NCBI GenBank assembly: GCA_013399695.1
Contig: VXAU01001251.1
Span: 83,191-147,190, forward strand
DNA from: Formicarius rufipectus
Taxonomy: Eukaryota > Chordata > Aves > Passeriformes > Formicariidae
Direction of reading: 5' to 3'
Length of the DNA stretch: 64,000 bases
Shown here piece after piece: positions 23,131 to 34,360 of this stretch; within the stretch, counting starts at the first letter, position 1, and every line of letters starts with the position of its first letter. The notes under the pieces were generated by a model that saw nothing but the letters and a program-made list of their open reading frames with translations, was not told the origin of the DNA and did not search any database. A program made the translations under genes and the position numbers.

Positions 23131-25708
23131 GGTATCTTGCATGTGTGTTTGGAATATCCTTTTTATAGTAGAAAGTTGCCTCCAGGTAGTTGGTTTGGAA
23201 TGCTGCTTCTTTCAGTTTCACAAAGCTTAGAATGTAACTGACATTTTCTCACAAGATTCCCAATGCACATGTTATAATCCCACACTCAGCCTGTCTCCAG
23301 GAATTGGTGATATCACACTTCATTTTAAATTATGCACACAAAGATTGGAAAATACTGCTGTATCATGGAAAGTGATATGACTGAGGCTTCTCTGAATTAC
23401 TTGAGCTCAATTGAAGTTTGTTGTAATAAAACACTTCATAGAGGAATAACACTTTATTTTGCCTAGGATACTTAATTTATAAAGTTATGTACTGCTACAT
23501 ACAGTCCAGGAAGTTTTAGTTCTTAAAGTCAGAAAACAATTAGGAAGAAGAACAAAGTTGCTACTAGTTGTTTGGAATAGTGATGTCACAGTGAAGGTTT
23601 TTTTATAATTTTACAGTTCCTGTGTGTAAGAGCATGCACACACAGTAGTCAGAGCAGGTAAACATGTGTTGTTACCCAAGTGACCAGGTAGTTTTACCTT
23701 GTTGTTGTGTGAAGGCAACTCATGGTAGCTTAATGGAACAATCTGAAAGCATCTTTGGAATTTAAATTTCCAACTTATTAAAATAAGTCTTACTTAACTA
23801 TTAGCAGTATGAAACATGTAAGTGTGAGCTATTTGTTTGTGGAACTCAAAATTACAGGCCAAAACCCAAGTCATCACTTCAGCATTGCACAAAATTTCTG
23901 AAGCACCTGTTCCTGCAGGGCCAAGCACGGTGAGCAGCTGAAGGTGCTCCCTCTGCATGAGTCTGAGCAGTGCAGTCTTGCCTGTCTTCAGCCCTGGACT
24001 GCACATTCTGCTGTGCCAGGAGGGCATGTGGAAGGCACAACAGCAGAGTGGATTTGCATTGTCTACGGGGAAACCATTCCTGGAATAAAATTTGAAAAAT
24101 CAAAGATGTTCTGCATTTTCCCCTTTAATATAATTAGTAGTGCCCATAATAGCACCCTGGGAACAATTGCCTTTTTTCTTTTCTTTTCTTTTTTTTTTTA
24201 ACTGCATAGTTTTTAGTTAGTATTTCATTATATTATATCTGGTATTTTATTATATTAATTTATTCAAAATTTCTGGTGAGTTAATCTGTGATCTCAACTG
24301 CTTGGTTAGACTGTATGTCTCATGTTCTTTGGCTGTTTTGGAGTTATCTTGAAAGTATGTTAAAACATGTTACTTGTCTATTAGCTGCTTGGGTAGGTAG
24401 TGGAATTCATGTTTTTTTGTTGGTTTTTTTTTGGAAGGATGTGGATTTTTCTTGAGCCCTCAGCCAGAACAGTTGCAGTCAAATGCATTCTGTAAGCTGT
24501 CTGCAGGGCACTGAGGGACTGACAGAAAGAGAGAATGGGAATAATGGAGCGTGGAGGAAAAAAATCATTAAATTCTCCAAGGGAAAGCGGGAGGAGGAGG
24601 AGACTGGATGGGAGAAACACTAGACATGGGGGGGGTGAGCTTGGACAAACATAATCAAGGTTCAGAAAAAAGAGGAGCCCACAGAACTTTAACAGCAGAC
24701 AGAGAAAAGGGCACAGTGTTATGTGAGTTTGCTGTAGAATTTTCAGGTCAGTAAGTTAAAACAAATATATCCAAAAGGTGTTATTTTTAACAGCAAGCAA
24801 CAAGGCAGACTTTGGGAAATCAGGACACTTTCAGAGGTGCACGAAACACAGCATCTTGGAGGCTTGTGGATATTGCCAAGGCCTGAACTCAGTGAGAGTA
24901 AATGTCTCAGATTTTGCAGTGTTTTTTATGTAGGGGTTTGGGGTTTTTAATTTCTTCCTTTTAATCCAGTCCTTGACAAATTCATTTTTCTCTGGGATAC
25001 GTAGGACTAACATGTATTATCTTGACCTATTCCCTTGAGAAAGGAGTGTCTCGATTTCCTCTAAAATAGCTGTGGTAGTTTGTATATACACCTTCTGTTG
25101 TTTTTGCTTTGAGGGGAGGAGTAGCCTTACAGCTTTCCCCTTTTACACTTTTATCTCTTGCTGTTTTCCACTTGCATCTATACTTGGCTGTGGCCTTCTG
25201 TGCTCTTTTGCTCATAGATTTAAAGGGAACTTCTTTGACTTCTTGATAGCTCTTATGCTTGGTGGTGAGTCCCTACTAGTGACTCAAATGATACATGTAT
25301 CGCTTTCATGTTGTCAGTAGAAACTTGAAAAGAGTGCTGTCTGTCATGCTATCAAGTGCTGTCTTGTTGTGCTCCTCCTCCTCTGTGTAAAAAAAATGTT
25401 CTCTTTCATGTGTTTCCTCTGTGAGATCAGAGACTTTGTTCGACACTTGCAGAGTTCTTACCCCAGAGGAGTTTGGCTTGTGCTTGGGCACTTTAGCAAT
25501 ATAAGCAAGAATTCTTCAGCCTTTACTATGATTTAACTTTTTTTTTTTCCATTGGTAAACTATACCATCTATGGGGAAGTTATCATTAATTGGTCAAGGC
25601 AAGTCCTTATTACTGGTAGAAATCAATTTCTTCTCTTAATTTTTTAAGGGGATAGGGAGTGGCATGTACATCCTAGTAAGTTTCTGATCATTTTCAGGAT
25701 TTAAAATA
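23131..25708. other. Unique intronic sequence, nothing recognised
   Basis: AT-rich with short T/G runs near 24180-24200 and 24410-24434. No repeat family, RNA gene or exon recognised. Confidence 0.55.
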
Positions 25709-25862
25709 AATCTTAAAAAAAAACAAAACAAAACAAAAAAAACCAAACAAAACCAAACAAACAAAAACCCCAAAAAAACAAACAAAAAACCCAAAAAAAA
25801 AAAAAACCAAACAAAACAAAAAAGCCAAAAAACCTCAACAACAAAAAAAACCCAAAACAAAC
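25709..25862. repeat. A/C-rich low-complexity tract (150 bp)
   Basis: Long AAAAC/AAACC tract, the reverse-complement equivalent of the T/G tracts elsewhere. It lies about 20 bp from the 3' end of an antisense CR1 copy. The hydrophobic open frame on its minus strand is a composition artefact. Confidence 0.9.
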
Positions 25863-25884
25863 CACTTTTTTTGGTAAGAAATAA

Positions 25885-26047
25885 AATAATTAAGGTTGGA
25901 AGAGCTTGGTGAGATCATCAAGTCCCACTGGCAACCCAGCACCATCACCAAGTTCACCACCAAATCATGTCCTCAGGTGCCACATCCAGACATTTTTTGA
26001 ACACTTCTAGGGATGTTGTCTCCACCGCTTCCCTGGACAGTATTTTC
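25885..26047 (-). mobile_element. CR1 LINE 3' fragment (antisense)
   Basis: AAGGTTGGAAGAGCTTGGTG, then AGATCATCAAGTCCCACTGG, and further on ACATCCAGACATTTTTTGAA and TCTCCACCGCTTCCCTGG: the inverted 3' UTR of a CR1 subfamily distinct from the other copies here. Strongly 5'-truncated. Confidence 0.82.
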
Positions 26048-27714
26048 CAAATGACATCACCTTAACTCATGAGTGTTTGAGGTACAAGGTATACAATGAT
26101 GCAATCCTCTCTAGCTTCTCTTAAATCAGGGGACAAATTAGGCTATGTGATAAAAGGCTCATCTCCAAAAACACAAAGGTAGCCAGAGGAATGGTGACAG
26201 GTGAGGAAACTGTAATAATCTGAGAAATAAAGCACCCTGACCTGGCTCTTCCCGAGTCTGCCACAGCAAAGTGATCAGTTCTATAAGACTCATAATGAGA
26301 TGGAGGAGAAGAGCATCTTTGAATGGTTCAGGATGTAATATGGAATGTTAGGGGAAGGATAAATGGCAGGGTCTGTCATTCTGTAAAGGAGGATTTGAGG
26401 TGGTTTGGAGAGGAACAAACATCAGGTTAGGGGAATAAATGGGCTAGTCATGTATTGCTGGGTGAGAGGACTCTCTCCTACATACATCTGTATATATGGA
26501 GCAGTAAATGCCAGTGTCAGCCCACAGTCCAGACTGCTGGAGTGAAAGCACTGGGTCCTGGGGACCCATAGACCTTGGTGTGCTGGCAGCTGGAGTGTGG
26601 CATCCTGTGTGGAGATGTCAGTGAGCAACAGCAGCAGGACTATTGTTAGACTGGTGAGTCGGTCAGAGGCTTGGGAGCCAGGTAATGAAGCAGTCAGAAA
26701 TCTGGGAGAGACAGAGAACAGATCATCTGCCAGCTGGCTGCTTGAGGGACAGACAGGTCCAAGCCAACTTCTGCAGGCACAATAAGGTGTCAGGCCTGGT
26801 TGAGGGATGTGTTTGTGTGTGAACCCTGTTATGCTGAAGTAATGTGCTTTTGTCCACATCAGCCATAATGGACACCTGCATGAGGAGCTTTGTGCTCTGT
26901 GTGTCATCTGGAAATGCACACTCAACCTTTGTACTGGACAGAAGTAGGAATGTGGAACCTCACCTTTATTGAGCTACTGGAATCTGTGACCTGTAATCGA
27001 TTTAGATGGAGTTTGTTTGTATGGTTGTCTTTTTCCTTTGCTCTTTTGAGTGTAGCTAAAAACAGTACAAGGTAGACTCTGCATGTATCTAATATGGCAG
27101 TGAGACATTTTATAGATTTCAATTCAGAAGAGGCTTATTTACCAAATTATATGTCTAAAGATAGCAGATCTTTATTGAGATTTATAACAAGTATCACTTT
27201 TGACTTTAGATTTTTTTTTTTTTGGTGGAGCCCTCTGGAGATCATGCTTGATATCAAGAGAGCCTCATGGCACTACCTACAGTAACCCAGTGATACCTGC
27301 CATTTTCTGCACAGCCTGTAACCCACGGTTGCTGCTTTCAAGGAATAATGAATGGATAGAAATTTGTATAGAAATGAACATAAAGTTTACAGAACTGGAG
27401 CATGAGCAAACACATGGTCATGTAACTCTTGCCTTCTGAAAATCAGATTCATCTGACAAAAGAAGTCCTGATAGTGGTCTCAATTTTCAGCACTCTTTGC
27501 TGTGTTCTAGTTAGAACATGAATGCTGTTTTGAATTCAATTTCCTGATTATCCTCCTTATTGTGCTGTGTCTTACCTTATGGAACAGTTTTGCAGTAGAC
27601 AAAACTGCCTTACTTTTGTATTAAAATAAACTAGAGGATGCACTACCAAGTGCTACTAAGCATTCAGTAAACAGAGCAGTTTAGATCTGGTTTGGAGTAA
27701 ACCTGCTGTCTGAA
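26048..27714. other. Intronic block with a GC-richer unclassified segment
   Basis: 26470-26790 is richer in GC than the flanks and contains the longest uninterrupted open frame of the window (167 codons, minus strand, 26422-26925). The predicted protein shows no recognised domain. On the minus strand the segment has a TATA-like TCCATATATACAG and could be a decayed LTR, but I cannot match it to a family. Confidence 0.3.
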
Positions 27715-28240
27715 TTCTGCTCTACTCTGCACTGGTGTGGCCTCACCTTGATCATTGTGTAGTTTTAGACAATGTTAGAGAGTGTCCAAAGGAGAGCAAC
27801 GAAGATGGTGAAAGGCCTTGAGGGGAAGCCACATGAGGAGCAGCTGAGGGCACTTGGTGTGTTCAGCCTGGAGAAGAGGAGACTGAGAGGAGACCTCATT
27901 GCAGTTACAACTTCCTCATGAGGGGCAGAGGAGGGGCAGGCACTGATCTCTGCCCTGTGGTGACCAGTGACAGGACCCGAGGGAATGGCCTGAAGTTATG
28001 TCAGGGGAGGTTTAGGTTGAACATTAGAAAAAGGTTCTTCACCCAGAGAGTGGTTTGGCACTGGAACAGGCTCCCCAGGAAGCCTTTCATAGCACCAAGC
28101 CCATCAGAGTTCAAGAAGCCTTTGGACAACACTCTCAGGCACCTGGTGTGACACTTGGGGGTGGTCCTGTGCAGGGCCAGGAGCTGGACTTGATGATTCT
28201 TGCAGGTTTCTTCCAATTTGGCATATTCTGTTATTCTGTG
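27715..28240 (+). mobile_element. CR1 LINE 3' fragment, CAACTCAG-tail family (sense)
   Basis: Sense copy of the CR1 ORF2 C-terminus and 3' UTR. The translation still reads 'RATKMVKGLEGKPHEEQLRA' and then 'LGVFSLEKRRLRGDLIAV', and further on 'SDRTRGNGLKLCQGRFRLN' and 'HWNRLPRKPF', with frameshifts between. It ends in GGAGCTGGACTTGATGATTC, a TTTCTTCCAATTTGGCATAT stretch, and TTCTGTTATTCTGTG, the CR1-type terminal microsatellite. This is the best-preserved LINE end here. Confidence 0.93.
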
Positions 28241-31200
28241 GAGTACTTCTTCTGTGCATAAGGCATATTTTATTTTACACATCCTATTCTAATGGCTCTA
28301 CTTGTGGCTAGAGAAATGTTTTCTGCTTTATGGAGCAGCACAAATATGTGGGTTGTTTGTTTGTTTTCCTCCTTTAAGCAACAGCAAAGCTTCACCTTGT
28401 AGGAGTTCCCACACTCTCTAAGGGGTTTTGTTTTTGTGCACCTTCCTGGTGAGGGAGATGCAAGTAATATATACACCTTAAAAAGATCCTGGATTGCAAA
28501 TCTGGTTCATCTTTTCCTTACTGTGTGTATTTAAATGCTTTTTTACTGTGCTGCTTCTTTTTCTTCTGTTTGTATTATTTCCTTAATACCAATTCTTTTC
28601 CTCAGTGCCTATGAAGTGCCAATGTCAGTTGAATGTCTGTAAAATAATCCTTTGTTTATGGTCCTCAAACCCTGCCTTTCATCTTTATATAACTATTGTG
28701 AAATGCAACTTACAATCACATCCACCATGGGAGCTGGTTATTCACAGTTGCCATCACCTATGGTATTATATGTCTTTAACTATGGTTTCTATTTGTATAC
28801 ATTATAAAAACTGTATGTAACATTGGCATTAAATCTGCCTATTTCCAAATTCTGGAACTCTCCAATTTTGTGATTAACAAGTGTTGCCTTTTATGATTAT
28901 TCAATATATAACTAGAGTTTGAACATGTTCCCAATGTGAATGCTTAGCAAAGTAGTTCTTTACTGAATCTTCTATTTATATTCCTCATGTGAATGAGCTG
29001 GAGGTTTTCTTACTTTCTTCCTTGTATTCAGGCAGAATACAAATCAGCAATAGGATTTTTTTGCAGCATTCACACAGCTTCCTTTTCTACTGCTCCGTTC
29101 TATTTGTGTCCTGCCTTCAGCCCCGCTCAGATACAGCCTTTAACATTCCGTGCACTACTGGCTTCCAGGGAGCCAAACAATGCAACGTTCATGAGAGCTT
29201 TGAAAGACTGCAGTTGCCAGGTGTAGGATTTACTCTGTTCTAGCTGCCTACTGCTAACTTGTAATATGCCAAGGCAAAAATAGAATCCTACAATATTCTC
29301 TTGTGAATTCACAAGGAATGAATGATTTACGGTCATGGGATTGTAAGTACCTTTGCTTGCTCAGCCCATAGCTGTCTCTAACCAAGGTGAGAAATGGATG
29401 CGTATAGTAAGAGTGTAGAAGCAGTTTGTTTTGCAGTGATATTTTTCTTGGTATGCTGTTCCACCGGTTTATGAACAGGGATATTTTGAGCTGGAGTTCC
29501 ATAAAAGCTGTTGCAGTGAAACCAAGATTTTCTGACTTAAAGGCGGCATCACTACCTTGTCTTTTACCATTTCTGTTTTCCCTGCCCTCAATTTGTTCCA
29601 AAACTGTGATGATATAAACTGGAATTTTGTTGTGGTTTGCCTGGTAGATGTTCATCAACAAATTTTTTTTTTGGTTTGTCGAAATATTCTGGATCAGGGC
29701 TGATACTTCTCAGTTGCAGCATAACTTGTTCTCATTAGTAAGGAGATTAGTAAAGGGCTGAACTCAGCATGGTAGGTTTCTCCAGTGTCCTATGCACCAA
29801 CATTCTCTCAAAAAAAAGTATATGAATTAAAAAAAAGAGTCCATATTAAAAATGTTCATCTTAACAAGCTAGGAGCCAGTTTAAGAACAGTCAGTTAATT
29901 TTTCTGTAAAGGATTATGGGTTTTATTAAAACAAAATGGCTTTTTGAAAATACTTTCTACTCTTTGTGTTTCAATTAGATGTATTACTTCAGTAACTGCT
30001 TAAAGACTGGATGTTCTGGAACGATATAAAGAAGTTAATTGACTTTTGGTCTTGGTGGGCACAGGCCAAAGATACAATATCAGACAGCTGTCCTTGTAAA
30101 GACTGGCAATAAATCACGGCTTTTCTTTTTCTATGACTGAAAAAGCAAACATTCTCCAATCTATACATGAAACAATCAGCTTCTGTTCTCTTTTTAGTTT
30201 AAGGCATACTGTGAAATATACAGCCGAAATTTGAACAAGTTGTTTATTTTGGTTTGGTTTAATAATTTGATTTCGCTCGAGCGCATTATTATAATATGTG
30301 AAATTGGGTTAGTGTCTAAGGGCTAGGTACATTTAAAAACTAAAATGTATGAGATGTTGCACTGGTCTGGTGAACATAATTATTCAGTTAATACCTTGCT
30401 ATGTAATTATGGCTGAATCTTTCAGAAAATCTTTCTTCTATATGTAAATAACTTTTGGGGGGTTTGCAATGATAGCTGATTCTCACATCTGAAAAGAAAA
30501 AAATTGTCCTTGTTTGCTACAGAGCTTTTTGCTTTGTTTTCCATTTTTTTACTGAGGTTTGTCTGTGCTTGATATTGTGCATATATGGTTATCTACTGAT
30601 GAACTCTTCTTGTTTCAGCCTACATAACAGGAATGCCATTAGTGAGGGGAAGAACAGCTGTGCTGGGATAGTCCAGAGGTTTGTAAAAGTCTAGGAGCTT
30701 TTCTGACATCTCCAACAGTAAAGGATAAGAGTGTAGGAAAAGGGCAGAGATGTAGGGGCACCTCTTTCAGTATGATCTCCCCATCTCCAATAACTTGTAG
30801 CTCAGTATATGGCAGAACAAAGGTATTCAATTTATATTTAAAGACCATCCTGAATTTTCCTTTTGTGACTTTATCCTTTTTGTCTTTTATTTTTCAAAGT
30901 ATGTAAAATTTTTGGATTCACAAGTAGTTCTGCAGCTTACCATATGTGGTGCAAAGCATTATACTTTTCTATTTTTCATTTTTTTTTATTTTGAATTTGC
31001 TAGCTGCTGATTTGTTTAAAGTCCTCTGCCTTTTATGTTGGAACAGACTGTCTTAAGCTGTTGGATATTCACCCCTCTTTGCCACTTGGGATTTTTATAG
31101 GCTTGCAAGGCCAGGCAGGGTGCTTGGCCTCTGTCTTGCCATGTGCACGTCTCCAGAGATGCAGCATGTGCCTGCTGTGGCTGCTCTGCAGAGATCTGAA

Positions 31201-32030
31201 GGGTTGTACTTACTGTACCTTCTGGTAGGAATAGGTGGGACTTTTAAAGGGGCTGCTCTGTGAAAGAAAATTCAAGGGACAGTATTTCTAGAAAAACTAC
31301 TCTTAATTTGCTACAGCTTCTGTTGCACCACTTAGTGTTTTCTTTCTGTTTAGTGTTCTATCGAGGGCAGCATCTGGCCTTTGTAACTAAATTTCTCTTT
31401 GACAAATGCTGCTTTTCCCTGAGCAAGAAGCATGCTGAGATGAGGTGCTGTCAGCTGGGAGTGATGTCTGGTGTAGTGGATAAATGGTCTTATAATAGTA
31501 GCAGGAGGTGTTTAAACTAGGTTACTAGAGAGTTAATAATACAGCACACTGGAAGTTACATAAAGTGCTTTTCAGATTTTGCTTCACTGGTATTGTCAAG
31601 TGCAGTCATTCTCTGTAGCTGCAAATGTGAAACTTCAGTCCGTCCTTCAGCAGTGGTTTATGCACTTGTGAAGATCATGAGGAGCGGCATAAGGAACACC
31701 AGTTAGTTACTGTAGTTTGCAGAGCTGACTGAAGGATATAACCGCTTTAAAATCAAGAGAAATACTGTAAGATTAAAAAAGGAAATCTGTAGCCTGAGTC
31801 ACCCCTGCTGGCAAAGGAGAAGATTGAATTTAGCTCCTGTATGCATAGATGTTCCTGCCTTCTGACAAAGTTGGTTTCTAAGCATCCAAGTTTTGCAGTC
31901 TCAAAGTGTATCTTCACAGATCACAAGTAGGTGGGTTGCAAGGGATGCAGCTCAGATGGAATGGATTTTAATGTAGTTGAAAAGAAAAATACAATCTGTC
32001 TTCTCAGGTTATGGTCATACAGCAATTTTC
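28241..32030. other. Unique intronic sequence with one CpG palindrome
   Basis: AT-rich and without a recognised repeat. CGCTCGAGCG, a perfect 10-bp palindrome with three CpGs, lies at 30274-30283 in a CpG-poor background (see findings). 31080-31260 is slightly richer in GC but unclassified. Confidence 0.5.
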
Positions 32031-32540
32031 ACAGAATCACAGAAGGGTAAGGTTGGAGAGGACCACAGTGGGTCATGCAGTCCAACTTTCCTCCTCCAAC
32101 AGGGTCATCCTAGAGCACATGGCTCAGGGTTGCTTCCAGGTTGTTCTTAAATATCTCCAGTGATGGACACTCCACAACCCCGTTGTGCCATCTGCACTGT
32201 TCCAGTGCGCAGTCACTGCCCAGTAAGGAAGTTCTTCCCCATATTCTGATGGAACTTCCTGTTCCTCAGTTTCTGCCTGTTGCCTCTTGTCTTATTGCTC
32301 AGCACCACTGGGGAGAGGCTGGCTCCATGATCGTAACATCTCTTCAGGTACTGACAGACATTGATGAGGCCCCCTCTCAATCAACTTCTTCTCAAGGCTG
32401 AACAAGCCCACCTGCCTCAGTCTTTCCTTATAAGAGAGATGCTCCAGTCCCTTAATCATCTTTGTGTCTTCCTCTGGACCCACTCTGGGATACCATTAAC
32501 CTTCTTGGCCACAGGGGCACTAATCTGTGCATGTGTGTTT
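32031..32540 (-). mobile_element. CR1 LINE 3' fragment (antisense)
   Basis: Starts CACAGAATCACAGAAGGGTA and continues through the inverted 3' UTR into ORF2. The minus-strand translation reads 'EEDTKMIKGLEHLSYKERL', then 'RQVGLFSLEKK' and 'IERGPHQCLSVPEEMLRSW', the CR1 C-terminus. About 500 bp is retained. Confidence 0.92.
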
Positions 32541-33959
32541 GTGCATCCACTGAAAGGGTTTGAGCCACCCTCTGTGTAGCTGTGCATCCTCCTTTGTGAT
32601 GGCCTAACCCACCAAAAAAGGCAATTTTCATCTGGTCTAAATGCATGACTTTATGTTTTTTTCATTGCTGGTGTGTGATGGTACAAAGGAGGTAGTGGGA
32701 ATGGGTAGTTGGCAGAGGGAATCAAGAAACCTGTTTTTCAGGTTCTGTGGAGCAATTGACCTCTCTATCTTTCCACAAAAGCCTGCAGGAGTGCTTGTTG
32801 TCCTGTTGCTTCTGGTCACAAAATATCAGCTAGAATGTGGAATGCTATTGATTTTAACCCTCATATGCTTAACAATTTCATCTTCCCTGTACAAATTTTC
32901 ATTATATTAGATTTTTCTATACATTCATTCTGCATTCCAAAGAGACTCTTTTAACTGTACATGTATATTTGGTGTCTATTATAAGGCATTTGTTGTATTT
33001 TTTGACACCTGCAACAATGAAACAGTTGATATTTCCTAAGGAAAAGAAGAAAAATCCATTTTCATTCATACACCTCCACTGAATTAAATTGCATTTGGAT
33101 GTCTTAAGTTTTTATTAAAAATTCCTATGAGGAAGCTGCAGAAATGTGAAAATGAAGAAAGTGTCTTTCTGTGTCAGTAAAAGTGTTCATGAAAAGGTAC
33201 CATGTTTATGGCTGATATCATGCCCTGTAGCATCAAAGTCTGAAGGTGTTTGTCAAGAGAGTTCACAGTTGCATAAATTCAGAAGTTCCTTTTCTGTTCA
33301 AATCTTCTTTGCCACTTTGTGAGAGCTACTGTGCCATTATTTAATTTTAAAATACTGCAGCCTATTAATCTGTTATTGTTTTAGTATCTTAATCTGTCTA
33401 GTTAATATGTAAAATTGATTATGGAAACTTCTTAAATGTCTTTAAGACTCGTGTTGGTATGTTAACTTTATTTAAGCCCCAGTGCATCCATTAGATTTAG
33501 CTAATACAATATTTCGAGAGGGCTGAAATGAATAAGTTGTTTTTCAGAACCAAGGTAACTGTAAGATAAAGGTTACAAATTAATGATTTTTATATTAGTC
33601 AATTTTGTGTTTTGAGGGGATTGTGTAGTTAAAAGAAAAAATCATTAGACTAAAATATGAATGACTTGGTTTCTGATTAAATATACTTCATTATACTCTT
33701 TTGAATGTGTTTTAAATTATGGCATTGCTTTGTCCTATGTTTAAGTGTAACCTATATGTTCTAGTTGCATATTATACAAGAATGAGAAGCTACATTGTAA
33801 TAATCAACTTTGTCCATGCACTGTTGTTATCCCATGGTAGCAATCTTGGTATTCATTAGCTTTCCCAATTTTTTCCATTCTGAAGCATAAATTATATTCC
33901 TTATTTTAGAGAAGGATATTGCCCACCTATGTTCTTTTGAAGTGATATATATCCTCTTC
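32541..33959. other. AT-rich intronic sequence, nothing recognised
   Basis: 32930-33950 is especially AT-rich. No repeat, RNA gene or exon recognised. Confidence 0.6.
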
Positions 33960-34360
33960 ATAGAATCAGAGGATGGTTTGAGTTGGAAGGGACCTTAGAG
34001 ATCATCTAGTTCAATCCCCCTGCCATGAGCAGAGATACCTTTCACTAGACCAGGTTGCTCAAAGCCCCATCCAGTCTGGCCTTGAACATTTGCAGGAGTG
34101 GGGCATCCCCAGCCTCTCTGGGTAACCTGTTCCAGTTCCTCACCACCCTCACTGTAATGAATTTCTTCCTAACAACCAATCCAAATCCACCCTCCTGCAG
34201 GTCAAAGCTATTCCCTTTGTCATATCACACCATGCCCTTATGAAAAGTCCCTCTCCAACTCTTTTGTATCCCCTTTAGACACTGAACAGTGCTATAAAGT
34301 CTCCCGAGGGCCTTCTCTCCTCACGGCTGAACAACCCCAGCTCTCGCAGCCTTCATCTCT
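33960..34360 (-). mobile_element. CR1 LINE 3' fragment (antisense)
   Basis: ATAGAATCAGAGGATGGTTT, GAGTTGGAAGGGACC, AGATCATCTAGTTCAATCCC, CTAGACCAGGTTGCTCAAAG and CACCATGCCCTTATGA boxes in order, ending in TCACGGCTGAACAACCCCAG. It is closely similar in layout to the copy at 43681-44046. Confidence 0.94.

Noticed and set aside
25636..25860. Hydrophobic minus-strand frame of 74 codons
   Set aside because: It translates the A/C-rich tract at 25709-25862.
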